NCBI GenBank assembly: GCA_963818925.1
Contig: CAWFTN010000001.1
Span: 620,001-684,000 of the forward strand
Direction of reading: 5' to 3'
DNA length: 64,000 nucleotides
Origin: JAMXLG01 sp963818925
GTDB lineage: Bacteria > Vulcanimicrobiota > Vulcanimicrobiia > Vulcanimicrobiales > Vulcanimicrobiaceae
The position numbers were made by a program, and so were the translations under genes. The notes under the pieces are model-generated. The model worked only from the letters and a program-made list of their open reading frames with translations, searched no databases and had not been told where the DNA came from. Shown in pieces: positions 28,533 to 36,319 of the stretch; the first letter of the stretch is position 1; every line of letters starts with the position of its first letter.

Positions 28533-28849
28533 AGGCGAAGCTGCTCCGCACATTCGACGTCGAATAGCCGCATGAATCCGGTAATCTCGAAAATGCGCTT
28601 CAAACGCTGCTTCACACCGACGACTTTGATCGCCGCGCGGTCGGTCTTCGTGGCGTAGCGGCGCAGTCGAAGCAGAAAGCGGAGAAAGGTCGTGTCGACG
28701 TAGTCGACATCGGAAACATCGATGATGATCGCGTCGGAGTCCACAAGACGTTTGGCGAGGCGTGAGAGTTCCGGCCCACACGTGATGTCGATATCTCCGG
28801 ACAGTTTCACGATGGGTTCCACAGGGCTTATCGTACTGTTGGACATCAT
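28529..28849 (-). CDS. STAS-domain protein (anti-sigma factor antagonist-like)
   Basis: This 106-residue protein has the STAS fold seen in SpoIIAA/RsbV-type anti-anti-sigma factors: IVKLSGDIDITCGPELS, then an IIIDVSDVDYVDTTFLRFL strand-loop, then VVGVKQRLKRIFEITGF. The phosphorylated Ser of the family's D-S-S/T-G loop is replaced by Thr in DTTF, so phospho-control may use Thr or be absent. No matching anti-sigma kinase is adjacent. It runs convergently to the dnaJ-like gene with a 4-base overlap. Confidence 0.8.
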   Translation of the reverse strand: MMSNSTISPVEPIVKLSGDIDITCGPELSRLAKRLVDSDAIIIDVSDVDYVDTTFLRFLLRLRRYATKTDRAAIKVVGVKQRLKRIFEITGFMRLFDVECAEQLRL

Positions 28850-29024
28850 GGCCGCAGCGTAGCCACCAATGCTTAGACTTCACTGCGAAGCGCGAATCCC
28901 GTCGCCTCAGTGCGTCAATCGGCGATAAGCGAAAGTCAGTTCCTTAAAATGAGCCTAACGCACTATTCACACACCCGAAGCACGGATGCAGACTGAGGGG
29001 TAGATCGATTCCGGGTGCGCGCGT

Positions 29025-30407
29025 ATGAATAAACAGCCCTCTCGGCTATCCAGGCAGACGATGATGCTCGTAAGCAGCTGCATCTTCTTGCTTGGCCTCG
29101 TCTTTTTGCTCGTTAGCGAACTGATGATCAACCTGTCCAAGGCGTCCATTATATGGTCGATTGTATGGTCGATCGTCCGTGACATCGGTGTGGCCTTATG
29201 TTCAACCGGCCTCATCTCCGTTGCTTACGAGGTTTTGATTCGAGATCAGCTCCTCGAAGATCACATGAATCGGATGAAGTCGTTGCTCAATCCCGACGCG
29301 GAGCGCTTGGGCATCCAGCGGATTTTTGCCAATCGTACCGAGCGAGCTGAAGCAGGCCTTTCAATGGATGACCTGATCCTGAACACGCAGTCGGAGATGT
29401 TGCTGTGCGGAGTCGTTCCACTGCAGACGCTCATTGAACGGCGGGGCATGCTGACGAATCTCGTTCGGCGCGGCGGAACGGTGAAGCTATTGGTCTTCGA
29501 TCCGTCGAGCGTCAACGTCGGCGCAATGGATGCAACACTTGCATGCACGCCGGGAGCGCTCGCGGAGGACCTGAAAAACATCCGAGAGGCGATCAAAGTC
29601 TTGCGGAACGCGCTGCGTTCGTTCGGCGGCGAAGAGCGACTCATCGTACGCTGCCACGACACCGTACTCCCTTTTAAAATGATTGCTACAGACGTTCAAT
29701 CGGAAAACGGCACCTTCGTCGTCGAGCTCAACGGGCTGAATCTCCCCGACGAAGATCACGCGAGCTTCGTGCTGCAACGTCAAGACGGTGGTCTTTACCA
29801 TCGTTACTGGCGTCAAGTCGATAGCTTATGGGAGACGGCGCGTCCGTTTGATGAGTCGCTTCCGGCGTGGGCACATCTGAGCGAAGCGGGAATTGCCGTC
29901 GGCTGGCAGAGTGAACTGTACGAGCGCGCGCTCAAACTGTGTGCCGAGCGCGGAATTAAGAACGCCGTCCTGTATCAGTACAGCGCCTCAACGTTGCAGA
30001 TGATTATCCGCGACCTCCTGCGGAATGGTTGGGACATCGAACTTGTCCTAGAAGCACCCGAAGTTGCCGGCGCGATCAACGCCTCGACGCAGCAAGCGCG
30101 CATCAGCGGGATGATCGAAACGTTCCGCTGTTACGATCAGGGAATGAAATCACACCTTCGGATCCGTCAGTCGCACGTTCCAAACAGTGTGAGAGCCGCG
30201 GTCTTCGGCGACGACTTCATCGTTCTGGGATGGTATTACTATCTTGCAGTCTCCGCACAACATAACGGCAAGCTGCCGGACCTGCAAGTCAACGGAGATG
30301 GAACGTTCGGCGTGTTGATCGATCGTTCGAACGCGCATTTTGACAACGTGAAGGATTTTCTGCATTCGTACGAGTCGGCGCTAAGCGCCGATGCCGTCGG
30401 ACTATAA
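29025..30407 (+). CDS. Two-TM membrane protein with PLD-like cytosolic domains
   Basis: This 460-residue protein has two N-terminal transmembrane helices (about residues 13-34 and 43-68). A cytosolic part reads like a tandem phospholipase-D-type or nucleotide-sensing fold: RRGGTVKLLVFDPSSVNVGAM after an LLCGVVPLQTL strand, and HLRIRQSHVPNSVRAAVFGDDFIVLGWYYY near the end. I see no classical HxK(x)4D motif, so catalytic activity is uncertain. Domains of this type appear in membrane-linked stress and defence proteins. It is a single gene next to the accessory island. The start has only weak ribosome-site support. Confidence 0.5.
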   Translation: MNKQPSRLSRQTMMLVSSCIFLLGLVFLLVSELMINLSKASIIWSIVWSIVRDIGVALCSTGLISVAYEVLIRDQLLEDHMNRMKSLLNPDAERLGIQRIFANRTERAEAGLSMDDLILNTQSEMLLCGVVPLQTLIERRGMLTNLVRRGGTVKLLVFDPSSVNVGAMDATLACTPGALAEDLKNIREAIKVLRNALRSFGGEERLIVRCHDTVLPFKMIATDVQSENGTFVVELNGLNLPDEDHASFVLQRQDGGLYHRYWRQVDSLWETARPFDESLPAWAHLSEAGIAVGWQSELYERALKLCAERGIKNAVLYQYSASTLQMIIRDLLRNGWDIELVLEAPEVAGAINASTQQARISGMIETFRCYDQGMKSHLRIRQSHVPNSVRAAVFGDDFIVLGWYYYLAVSAQHNGKLPDLQVNGDGTFGVLIDRSNAHFDNVKDFLHSYESALSADAVGL

Positions 30408-30445
30408 AAACGAAGAGACCGCGCACATACGCGATCTCCAAAAAT

Positions 30446-30490
30446 TAGCCCCAGCTGGATTCGAACCCACGCAGCGCGTTACTAAATGGT
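30446..30490 (-). repeat. Degenerate tRNA-Glu 3' remnant (att-like), copy 1
   Basis: The inverse complement carries the T-loop GGTTCGAATCC and acceptor end GCTGGGGCTA of tRNA-Glu. It matches the intact gene at 33003 with one mismatch over 30446-30468, but the anticodon arm is missing and the rest has decayed. It is in the same orientation as the intact tRNA gene, as expected for an att scar. Confidence 0.6.
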
Positions 30491-30523
30491 CCTGGGCAGG
30501 CGGCGTGGATTACGAAATACTCA

Positions 30524-30882
30524 GTAAATCAAGCGTTTTCGCAGCTACCCCATCCGGGCCGATACCGCCCGAATCGAACCAGTCTGCTGCATTTTTGCTG
30601 CACGGGCACGAGCCTCGGACACCGTCCCTACTCGTGCGAGGCGGGGCATTGGCGCGCGACGTGCACTCTAGAGGCGGCCTTCCGGTGGTCGTCCGGCTGA
30701 ACTGATTCTGGTATCCGTCTGACCGAGAAAGACCGCAATGTTCACGACGACCTGCACGACGAGCGCCCATGAACTAGGCGCTTCGACATACCCGAGATAC
30801 GGTGGAGTTGTGGATGCTCCGCAAAGCCGCAATAGAGGCGAGCAGCGCACGGGGCCAAATGTCGCGAAAACGCTTGATTTAC
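30524..30882. repeat. 19-bp perfect inverted repeat bounding a 321-bp segment
   Basis: GTAAATCAAGCGTTTTCGC at 30524-30542 is the exact inverse complement of 30864-30882. Neither copy extends further. The enclosed 321 bases carry no gene. The arrangement resembles a small non-autonomous element or duplicated recombinase arm sites. A sequence like the second copy also lies just outside the intact tRNA-Glu (about 32972-33002). Confidence 0.6.
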
Positions 30883-30897
30883 AACGACAAACCGATA

Positions 30898-30937
30898 TAG
30901 CCCCAGCGGGATTCGAACCATGAACGAGGGGTCCTAG
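30898..30937 (-). repeat. Degenerate tRNA-Glu 3' remnant (att-like), copy 2
   Basis: Positions 30898-30919 are identical over 22 bases to 33006-33027, the T-loop and acceptor 3' end of the intact tRNA-Glu gene. A CTAGGAC D-arm-like piece follows, but the anticodon arm is lost. It is a direct repeat relative to the intact gene and a probable attachment-site duplication. Confidence 0.65.
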
Positions 30938-31079
30938 CCGTTCCTGCCCGTTACTGAAAGCTCGACGTCATAAGGGTTTTCGGCGCAAGCGTTTCCTGAC
31001 CCGTCCTGTGGATAACGTTCCGTTTCCGAACCGGCTGTGACATTTCGTGATACGGACGAGCCTCGCGCCGATGTTGCTC

Positions 31080-31119
31080 TTGCAAGTAAGCGTGCGCGCT
31101 ATGGTATAACTGTTATACC
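31080..31119 (+). promoter_or_regulatory. brnTA promoter with overlapping palindromic operator
   Basis: A perfect 17-base palindrome GGTATAAC-T-GTTATACC spans 31103-31119, ending 2 bases before the brnT ATG. It contains a -10-like TATAAC (31105-31110), with TTGCAA at 31080-31085, 19 bases upstream, as a possible -35. Repressor bound here would block the promoter directly, fitting autoregulation by the RHH antitoxin. The transcript would have almost no leader. Confidence 0.55.
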
Positions 31120-31121
31120 TA

Positions 31122-31400
31122 ATGCGATTCGACTTCGACAGGCGCAAGAGCGAGCGACTGCGCAAGAACCCTCAGAGGGGCATAGGGTTTGAAGAGGCGC
31201 AAGAACTCTTTGACCATCCGTACTATCTCGACCAGCGCTCGAACTTGCCGGAGCAGTACCGCGCGATCGGGTGGGCGCAGGGTCACCTTTACTCGCTCAT
31301 TTTCGAGGTGCGTGAAGACGAAGAGGGCGAGGTCTTTCATCTCGTCACGCTCTGGAAGGCGACGAAAGAGGAAAAGCAGCTTTATGAAGACCACTCGTAA
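31122..31400 (+). CDS. brnT: BrnT-like ribonuclease toxin
   Basis: This 92-residue protein matches the BrnT toxin fold: an N-terminal FDFDRRKSERLRKNPQRGIGFEEA segment equivalent to the usual W-D-K-N-x2-KHG-I-FEEA. The pattern YLDQR...YRAIGWAQGHLYSLIFEVRED and a basic/aromatic end (LWKATKEEKQLYED) follow. BrnT is an RNase (RelE-like fold) that blocks translation. It overlaps the antitoxin gene by 17 bases, toxin first, the normal brnTA order, and is preceded by a palindromic operator. The canonical KHG is replaced by PQRG, so activity should be tested. Confidence 0.75.
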   Translation: MRFDFDRRKSERLRKNPQRGIGFEEAQELFDHPYYLDQRSNLPEQYRAIGWAQGHLYSLIFEVREDEEGEVFHLVTLWKATKEEKQLYEDHS

Positions 31401-31668
31401 GAAAAAAACAGCCGCAACTGCCGAGGAAATCGCACGCCGTGCAGAGCGAGGGCAGGACGTGTCGCAGTTCTTTACTAACCGCGGTCGCATGGTATCGCCG
31501 GTGCAGCGTGTAAACGTCGATTTCACCTCACCAATGCTCGCGGAATTGGATAGAGCGGCAGATGAGCTCAACGTAAGTAGGCAGGCAGTGATTAAGACAT
31601 TTCTTCGTCAGGCGTTGGATCAGCATTACCTGGCTTCAAATGCTGCTTCGGTCTCCAAACGCCGCTAG
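31384..31668 (+). CDS. brnA: BrnA-like ribbon-helix-helix antitoxin
   Basis: The 94-residue product has a Lys/Arg-rich N-terminus, the toxin-neutralising region in BrnA-type antitoxins. A ribbon-helix-helix DNA-binding domain follows at about residues 42-80 (VQRVNVDFTSPMLAELDRAADELNVSRQAVIKTFLRQALDQ). RHH antitoxins repress their own operon; the 17-base palindrome just upstream of the toxin gene is the obvious site. Start ATG at 31384, within the end of the toxin gene. Confidence 0.75.
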   Translation: MKTTRKKKTAATAEEIARRAERGQDVSQFFTNRGRMVSPVQRVNVDFTSPMLAELDRAADELNVSRQAVIKTFLRQALDQHYLASNAASVSKRR

Positions 31669-31678
31669 CCGTAGTAAA

Positions 31679-32905
31679 GTGCCAAAAACTGCGGCGGCCA
31701 AATGGCAGTTTCAATCCCGCTTTAGAAAGGGCGCCTTCGGTTGGCGCGGATCCAACGCCGCACGAGAGCGCATCGCGCAAGCCGTCAAGGAGATCGAGGA
31801 AGCCGCACAAACCGATCCCATTTTAGGCGCGGAAGGCGCAATCGTGTTCCTGGCCCGCATCTCTCCCGCGCTGGAACACGTTGAAAGTTCTTCGGGCGCA
31901 ATCGGTTCCTCCGTCAATGGCGCCATTAACGATCTCGTTCCGATAATCAGGGACGCGCCGACCGACGGAGCGTTGCGCCGCGCTTGGCTCGGCAGGCTCT
32001 GGAAAGCATTTACAGACGATCAAATTCCGTACATCGAACGGCTGGGTTACCGCTGGGGCGATCTCTGCGCGACGCCCGAGGTCGCAGCGGAATGGGCTGA
32101 GCGATTGTTGCCCGAGCTGCTCGAAAGTTTCAGACGCGATCCGCGTTGCAGCGTTCGTTATTTCCACGGAACTATGGCGTGTTTCAGCGCAATGATGGCT
32201 TCCGAGCAGTTTCAGCGCATTCTCGACGTCGTCGAGCGTTCTGATAGCTCCTGGTGGCACTACCGTGAGTGGGGCTTTCGCGCACTGGTCGCGCAAGGCA
32301 AGCGCGCGGAGGCGCTTCGTTATGCCGAGGCGTCGCGGCACAACTCGCGGATGTACGACGGTGCCATCGCGCTCGAATGCGAGAAGCTCCTGCTTGAATC
32401 TGGAATGGGCGAAGAAGCCTACAACCGCTACGCGATCGCTGCGAACGAATACGAGCCGACGTACTTGGCGCGATTCCGGAGCATTGCCAAAAAATACCCA
32501 TGGAAGAACGCCGGCGATCTGTTGCTCGACCTCGTCGCGACTACGCCTGGAAGTGAAGGCAAGTGGTTTGCCGCCGCAAAATCAGCCGGACTCTACGATG
32601 AGGCCATCGCCTTGGCGCAAGCAGCGCCGTGCGATGCAAAGACGCTGAACCGAGCGGCGCGTGATTTCAAGGAAAGGCGTCCGGCATTCGCGCTTGAAGC
32701 TGCAGCCGCGGCGCTACAGTGGCTCTCCGAAGGCTATGGTTACGAGGTTACAAGTCGTGATGTCATCGACGCCTTCCGCGACGGGCTGGGTGCCGCTGAG
32801 CAACTCGGTCGAGCCGAGGAGTTCAAAGCGCGCGTTCGAGTGCTCGTCGCCAGCGGTAAGCCTTTCGTCCGAGACTCGCTGCGTTCGCTCATAGATGTCG
32901 CTTAG
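31679..32905 (+). CDS. Helical repeat protein of the accessory island, unknown function
   Basis: This 408-residue, almost entirely alpha-helical protein has no signal peptide or TM segment. The N-terminus (KTAAAKWQFQSRFRKGAFGWR) is basic. The body consists of TPR/HEAT-like helices (AVKEIEEAAQTDPILGAEGAIVFL, LLESGMGEEAYNRYAIAANEYEP, GKWFAAAKSAGLYDEAIALAQ). I do not know its function. I prefer the GTG at 31679, which follows the antitoxin stop, over an in-frame ATG at 31640 inside it. Neither has a strong ribosome site. It lies between brnTA and the tRNA genes, inside the island defined by tRNA-Glu copies. Confidence 0.6.
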   Translation: MPKTAAAKWQFQSRFRKGAFGWRGSNAARERIAQAVKEIEEAAQTDPILGAEGAIVFLARISPALEHVESSSGAIGSSVNGAINDLVPIIRDAPTDGALRRAWLGRLWKAFTDDQIPYIERLGYRWGDLCATPEVAAEWAERLLPELLESFRRDPRCSVRYFHGTMACFSAMMASEQFQRILDVVERSDSSWWHYREWGFRALVAQGKRAEALRYAEASRHNSRMYDGAIALECEKLLLESGMGEEAYNRYAIAANEYEPTYLARFRSIAKKYPWKNAGDLLLDLVATTPGSEGKWFAAAKSAGLYDEAIALAQAAPCDAKTLNRAARDFKERRPAFALEAAAAALQWLSEGYGYEVTSRDVIDAFRDGLGAAEQLGRAEEFKARVRVLVASGKPFVRDSLRSLIDVA

Positions 32906-33002
32906 AAGATTCATTGCGACGCAAATTGTTTATGGCTCTTGTGACACGATGTGACATTTGAGACCAGACGCCGCGAAAAAACCCTTGCAGTACAAGGCGA
33001 AT

Positions 33003-33078
33003 TGGTAGCCCCAGCGGGATTCGAACCCGCGTTACCGCCGTGAGAGGGCGGCGTCCTAGGCCTCTAGACGATAGGGCC
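33003..33078 (-). tRNA. tRNA-Glu (anticodon CTC)
   Basis: The inverse complement folds as a cloverleaf: acceptor GGCCCTA with TGGGGCT (two G-T pairs), D-arm GTCTAGAGGCCTAGGAC, anticodon stem CCGCC/GGCGG with loop CTCTCAC (anticodon CTC), and T-arm GCGGG-TTCGAAT-CCCGC. Discriminator A and an encoded CCA (33003-33005) follow. The 3' end is duplicated at 30898 and 30446. It lies 4 bases downstream of tRNA-Gln. Confidence 0.93.
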
Positions 33079-33082
33079 GCTG

Positions 33083-33156
33083 CTCCGGGTGATGGATTCG
33101 AACCACCGAATGCCTGATTCAGAGTCAGGTGCCTTACCAGACTTGGCGAACCCGGA
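33083..33156 (-). tRNA. tRNA-Gln (anticodon CTG)
   Basis: The inverse complement gives acceptor TCCGGGT/ACCCGGA, D-arm with CCAAGTCTGGTAAGG, anticodon stem CCTGA/TCAGG with loop CTCTGAA (anticodon CTG), and a T-loop TTCGAAT. Discriminator G; no encoded CCA. It is first of a two-tRNA leftward unit with tRNA-Glu. Confidence 0.92.
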
Positions 33157-33174
33157 ATGTAGCGACGGTCAATA

Positions 33175-33763
33175 CTACACTTCCCGCTCGCGGTCTTGCA
33201 AGGCCTTCCGTCTTTGCACGTTCTTCCCACCGTAGGTCTCGGTCTGACTATGGCAGTTGGGGCACAGCATGCGCAGGTTTTCTAACCGATGATCGTCGCG
33301 AACGCCGTTTATATGATCGACGTGAATCGAGAGCGGCTTGCCTCGCCATTCGTTGATGCCACATTCGTCGCAGCGGTTTTGCAAAATACCGGCTCTGAGC
33401 AACCTTGTCTTAACTGACCGTCGTGAGCGCGAAGTGCGTAGCAACTCGTCTATCGGCTTTCCTAGCGGTCGCGTACGGATTCCGCCGCTGGCGCGCCTTG
33501 TACCAGCTCATTGGGTTAAATCCGAATTTTGCCATGCATTCATAATAAGAATGGCCATCGTCGTAGTACGCTTGAATGTCCGACCAGGCGTAACGGCGGC
33601 GACGATCGCGAAAGGGACGCGGGGCGGTAAGAAGGCGACCGCTTGAGATCGCTTTATTCCAGGCGGTGTGCGTCACTGCGAATTTCTTCCGGCACTCGAC
33701 GAAGCCGTGACCCTCGCCGTGGTATTGCTGGATGGCGTTCCAATCGTAGATAAGCCGCGGCAT
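33175..33763 (-). CDS. HNH endonuclease with N-terminal HTH-like region (one frameshift)
   Basis: Two frames combine into a 195-residue HNH nuclease. The C-terminal frame (33175-about 33480) has the complete HNH/zinc domain: CDECGINEW, KPLSIHVDHINGVRDDHRLENLRMLCPNCHSQT. The N-terminal frame (from ATG at 33763) has two repeats typical of these proteins (AIQQYHGEGHGFVECRKKFAV and IQAYYDDGHSYYECMAKFGF). Removing one base near 33482-33486 joins them as ARQRGIRTRPLGKPIDELL. Such small nucleases are common mobile or phage-like genes. It lies just outside the tRNA pair. Whether the shift is real decay or an error cannot be told here. Confidence 0.7.
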
Positions 33764-33892
33764 GTTACGAGCATAGCGAACAAGTGTTCGCACTGCTGTA
33801 GCCAAAATGTTGTCGAATTGTTGCCGCGGCGGCGCATAGGGTACGTGCAGTCCATCGACTAAGAAGCCGCCGTCCCCTGAAAGGAGCACTCG

Positions 33893-34978
33893 TTGCAAGC
33901 GATCGTCCTGGTCGGTGGTGAAGGCACCCGGCTGCGTCCTCTTACGTATGGCACCCCCAAGCCGATGGTTCCGATCATGGGCGTCCCCTTTCTCGCGCGC
34001 ACGATGGAGCGGCTCTATCATGCGGGCATCCATGATGTCATTCTGCCGGCGGGATACATGCCGGAAGCCATCACGGAATACTTCGGCGACGGCTCGCAGC
34101 TCGGCATGAAGATCACGTATGTGATCGAGGAAACGCCTCTCGGAACCGCCGGTGCGTTGAAAAACGTCGAGCAGCACATCACCGGCCGTTTTTGCGTCCT
34201 CAACGGAGACATCCTCACAAGTCTCGATCTGCGCGCCATGATTGCCGAACACGACCGCAAAGGCGGCCTCGGCCTGCTGCATCTCATTCGCGTCGACGAT
34301 CCGTCGGCGTTCGGCTGCGTCGTACATGACGACGACGGACGTATCAGCACGTTCGTCGAGAAGCCGCCGCGCGAAACGGCGCCGACCAACGAGATCAACG
34401 CGGGCACGTATCTTTTCGAGCGCGAGATCCTCGACATGATCCCCGCGAACCGCAACGTGTCGATCGAACGCGAGACGTTCCCGGACGTGATCGCGAGCGG
34501 TAAGGGCCTCTATGCATACACGACCGACGATTATTGGATCGATCTCGGCCGCCCCGAGCAGTATCTGGCCGCTCACGTCGACATCCTGGCGGGACGCATG
34601 CCGATGCTCGAGGTCGAGCCTGGCGCGACGGGCAAGGGCGCGAAGGCCGTCGAGGACGTAAAAGACGTGACGCTCCCCATCCACGCCGACGCGGGAGTGA
34701 GCCTCGACGCCACCGCGTGCATCGGCCCCGACGTCGTCCTCGGCGCGGGCGTTGTGATCGGGCCTCGCGCGACCGTCCGCAACAGTGTTCTCTGGGACGG
34801 CGTGCGTATAGAGGAAGAAGCAAGCGTCGACGGTAGCATCCTAGCGAGCAACGCGGTCGTCGGAGCCCGGGCGCGCGTACCGGCCGGCGGAGTCATCGGC
34901 CACGACGCCGTCATTGCGCCGGATACCCTCTTGGAACCCGGTGCGCGGGTAGGTGCAACCGAACCGATCCAGCGCTAG
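33893..34978 (+). CDS. Nucleotidyltransferase, mannose-1-phosphate guanylyltransferase-like
   Basis: This 361-residue enzyme activates a sugar 1-phosphate with an NTP. The N-terminal domain has the pyrophosphorylase signature VGGEGTRLRPLTYGTPKPMVPI, then ETPLGTAGALKN, NGDILTSLD and EKPPRETAPTNEINAGTY. The C-terminal part (about residues 255-350) is a left-handed beta-helix of hexapeptide type (ACIGPDVVLGAGVVIGPRATV). GDP-mannose synthesis is the likeliest role, but glucose-1-phosphate is possible. The start is a TTG at 33893 with AAGGAG at 33881-33886. It precedes glycosyltransferase genes, consistent with glycan synthesis. Confidence 0.82.
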   Translation: MQAIVLVGGEGTRLRPLTYGTPKPMVPIMGVPFLARTMERLYHAGIHDVILPAGYMPEAITEYFGDGSQLGMKITYVIEETPLGTAGALKNVEQHITGRFCVLNGDILTSLDLRAMIAEHDRKGGLGLLHLIRVDDPSAFGCVVHDDDGRISTFVEKPPRETAPTNEINAGTYLFEREILDMIPANRNVSIERETFPDVIASGKGLYAYTTDDYWIDLGRPEQYLAAHVDILAGRMPMLEVEPGATGKGAKAVEDVKDVTLPIHADAGVSLDATACIGPDVVLGAGVVIGPRATVRNSVLWDGVRIEEEASVDGSILASNAVVGARARVPAGGVIGHDAVIAPDTLLEPGARVGATEPIQR

Positions 34979-35028
34979 TTAGACCAAGCATCAGCCCTTT
35001 TCGAAGGTTTCGCGCCATGGCTCGAACG

Positions 35029-35071
35029 GGTACATTTGTACCTGACAAACCAGGGAGGAGCTTCCTAATAT
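35029..35071 (+). promoter_or_regulatory. Sigma-70-type promoter with palindrome at its -35 edge
   Basis: CTGACA at 35042-35047 and TAATAT at 35066-35071, 18 bases apart, make a good sigma-70 promoter for the glycosyltransferase gene starting at 35114. The palindrome GGTAC-ATTT-GTACC (35029-35042) abuts the -35 and could be a regulator site. Confidence 0.55.
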
Positions 35072-35113
35072 CGTGCTCCCCTCAGGCCATGCTATTGGAC
35101 GAATGGAGGAACG

Positions 35114-36319
35114 ATGACGCCGAGAACGGTCGACGCCCTAGAGTTGCACGCGGTGCCGCGGGTTCTTCTCCTCGGCTCCTATCCGCCACGAGAGTGCGGA
35201 ATCGCAACCTTCACACACGACGTCGTGACGTCGTTCGACCGCTCCTTCGGCTCAAAGAGCGACGTCATCGCCATTGACGAACCAGGCGGCGAAAACCGCC
35301 GCTATCCGCGCGAGGTGGTCGCGCGCCTGAGCGAACAGGACCGCTATAATTATCGCGAGACCGCGCGCTTCATCAACAATCACCCGGCGCAGCTGCTGAA
35401 CATCCAGCATGAGTACGGACTCTTCGGCGGCGAGCGCGGCGAATGGCTGTGCGACCTGCTCGACGAGGTCGAGAAGCCGGTCGTCATTACGATGCACACC
35501 GTTCTTCCCGATCCCGACGAAACGATGTTGCGCGTCACGCGAAAGCTGTGCGAACGCGCAGACAAAGTCGTCTCGCTCTCCGGCACCGGCTGCGAATTAT
35601 TGCGCACCGTGTACGGCATCGATCCGTCGCGGCTTGCGCTCATTCACCACGGCGTGCCGGACGTTGCGTTTCAGTCGACGGATGCGGCGAAAGCATCGTT
35701 CGGCATCGGCCAACGCCTCGTGATCTCAACGTTCGGATTGATCAATCGCGGTAAGGGACTCGAATACGCGATCCAAGCGATGCGGGAAGTCGTCAAGCGC
35801 CATCCTGAAGCGCTGTACTTGATCCTCGGCGAAACGCATCCGGTCGTTCGCCGTCACGAAGGCGAATCGTATCGCGAATCGCTGCAGCAGATGGTGCGCG
35901 ATTACGGGCTGCAAAACAACGTGCAGTTGATCGACAAGTATCTCGATTTCGACGAGCTCGTCTCGTATCTCGCGGCAACGGACATCTACCTCACGCCGTA
36001 TCTCAATCCGGTGCAGATCGTCAGCGGCACGCTGGCATATGCGGTCGGCTGCGGAAAGGCCGTCGTTTCGACGCCGTATTTGTATGCGGAAGAGCTCCTG
36101 GCGCACGGACGTGGATTTTTATGCGCATTTCGCGACGCCGTATCGATTTCGGACCGCCTCCTGATGTTGCTCGACGACCCGTCGCTGCGCCGTGCAACGG
36201 AACGACGCGCGTACCGGTTCGGCCGTCAGATGACGTGGCCGCACGTGGCGCGCCGCTACGGGGAACTCTTCCTCGAACTCGCGCCTCCGTCGCACGTCGA
36301 ACTCGTTACGAGCGCTTGA
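35114..36319 (+). CDS. Glycosyltransferase family 4 (GT-B fold)
   Basis: This 401-residue, GT4-like enzyme begins with an N-terminal Rossmann loop (VLLLGSYPPRECGIATFTHDV) and an acceptor-side NIQHEYGLFGGERGEW. The C-terminal nucleotide-sugar half has ISTFGLINRGKGLEYAIQAM and an E-x7-E-type motif region near PYLNPVQIVSGTLAYAVGCGKAVVSTPYLYAEELL. GGAGGA upstream supports ATG 35114. Donor and acceptor sugars are not readable. The following gene overlaps by 4 bases (TTGA) and is probably its partner in one glycan pathway. Confidence 0.85.
   Translation: MTPRTVDALELHAVPRVLLLGSYPPRECGIATFTHDVVTSFDRSFGSKSDVIAIDEPGGENRRYPREVVARLSEQDRYNYRETARFINNHPAQLLNIQHEYGLFGGERGEWLCDLLDEVEKPVVITMHTVLPDPDETMLRVTRKLCERADKVVSLSGTGCELLRTVYGIDPSRLALIHHGVPDVAFQSTDAAKASFGIGQRLVISTFGLINRGKGLEYAIQAMREVVKRHPEALYLILGETHPVVRRHEGESYRESLQQMVRDYGLQNNVQLIDKYLDFDELVSYLAATDIYLTPYLNPVQIVSGTLAYAVGCGKAVVSTPYLYAEELLAHGRGFLCAFRDAVSISDRLLMLLDDPSLRRATERRAYRFGRQMTWPHVARRYGELFLELAPPSHVELVTSA

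Larger units (their letters stand above)
30408..31102. other. Non-coding accessory stretch between the PLD-like gene and brnT
   Basis: About 700 bases hold no credible gene. They contain the two degenerate tRNA-Glu 3' remnants (30446 and 30898) and a perfect 19-bp inverted repeat (30524-30542 against 30864-30882) spaced by 321 bases. Open frames crossing it are short, lack ribosome sites and translate tRNA remnants, so I do not call them. Confidence 0.6.

Noticed and set aside
30545..30600. A possible third tRNA or tRNA remnant (GGTTCGATTC on the minus strand)
   Set aside because: The T-loop-like sequence has no pairing T-stem or acceptor stem and does not match tRNA-Glu, so it was not called.
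33410..34684. A 424-codon minus-strand frame opposite the nucleotidyltransferase gene
   Set aside because: Only its last part (from 33763) is real, as the N-terminus of the frameshifted HNH gene. The upstream portion is antisense to a clear nucleotidyltransferase.
36121..36315. An earlier ATG start for the alpha-barrel gene at 36316
   Set aside because: The extra 65 residues lie inside the GT4 gene, are basic and Pro/Arg-rich, and have no fold. The TTG at 36316 overlapping the GT4 stop is the natural coupled start.
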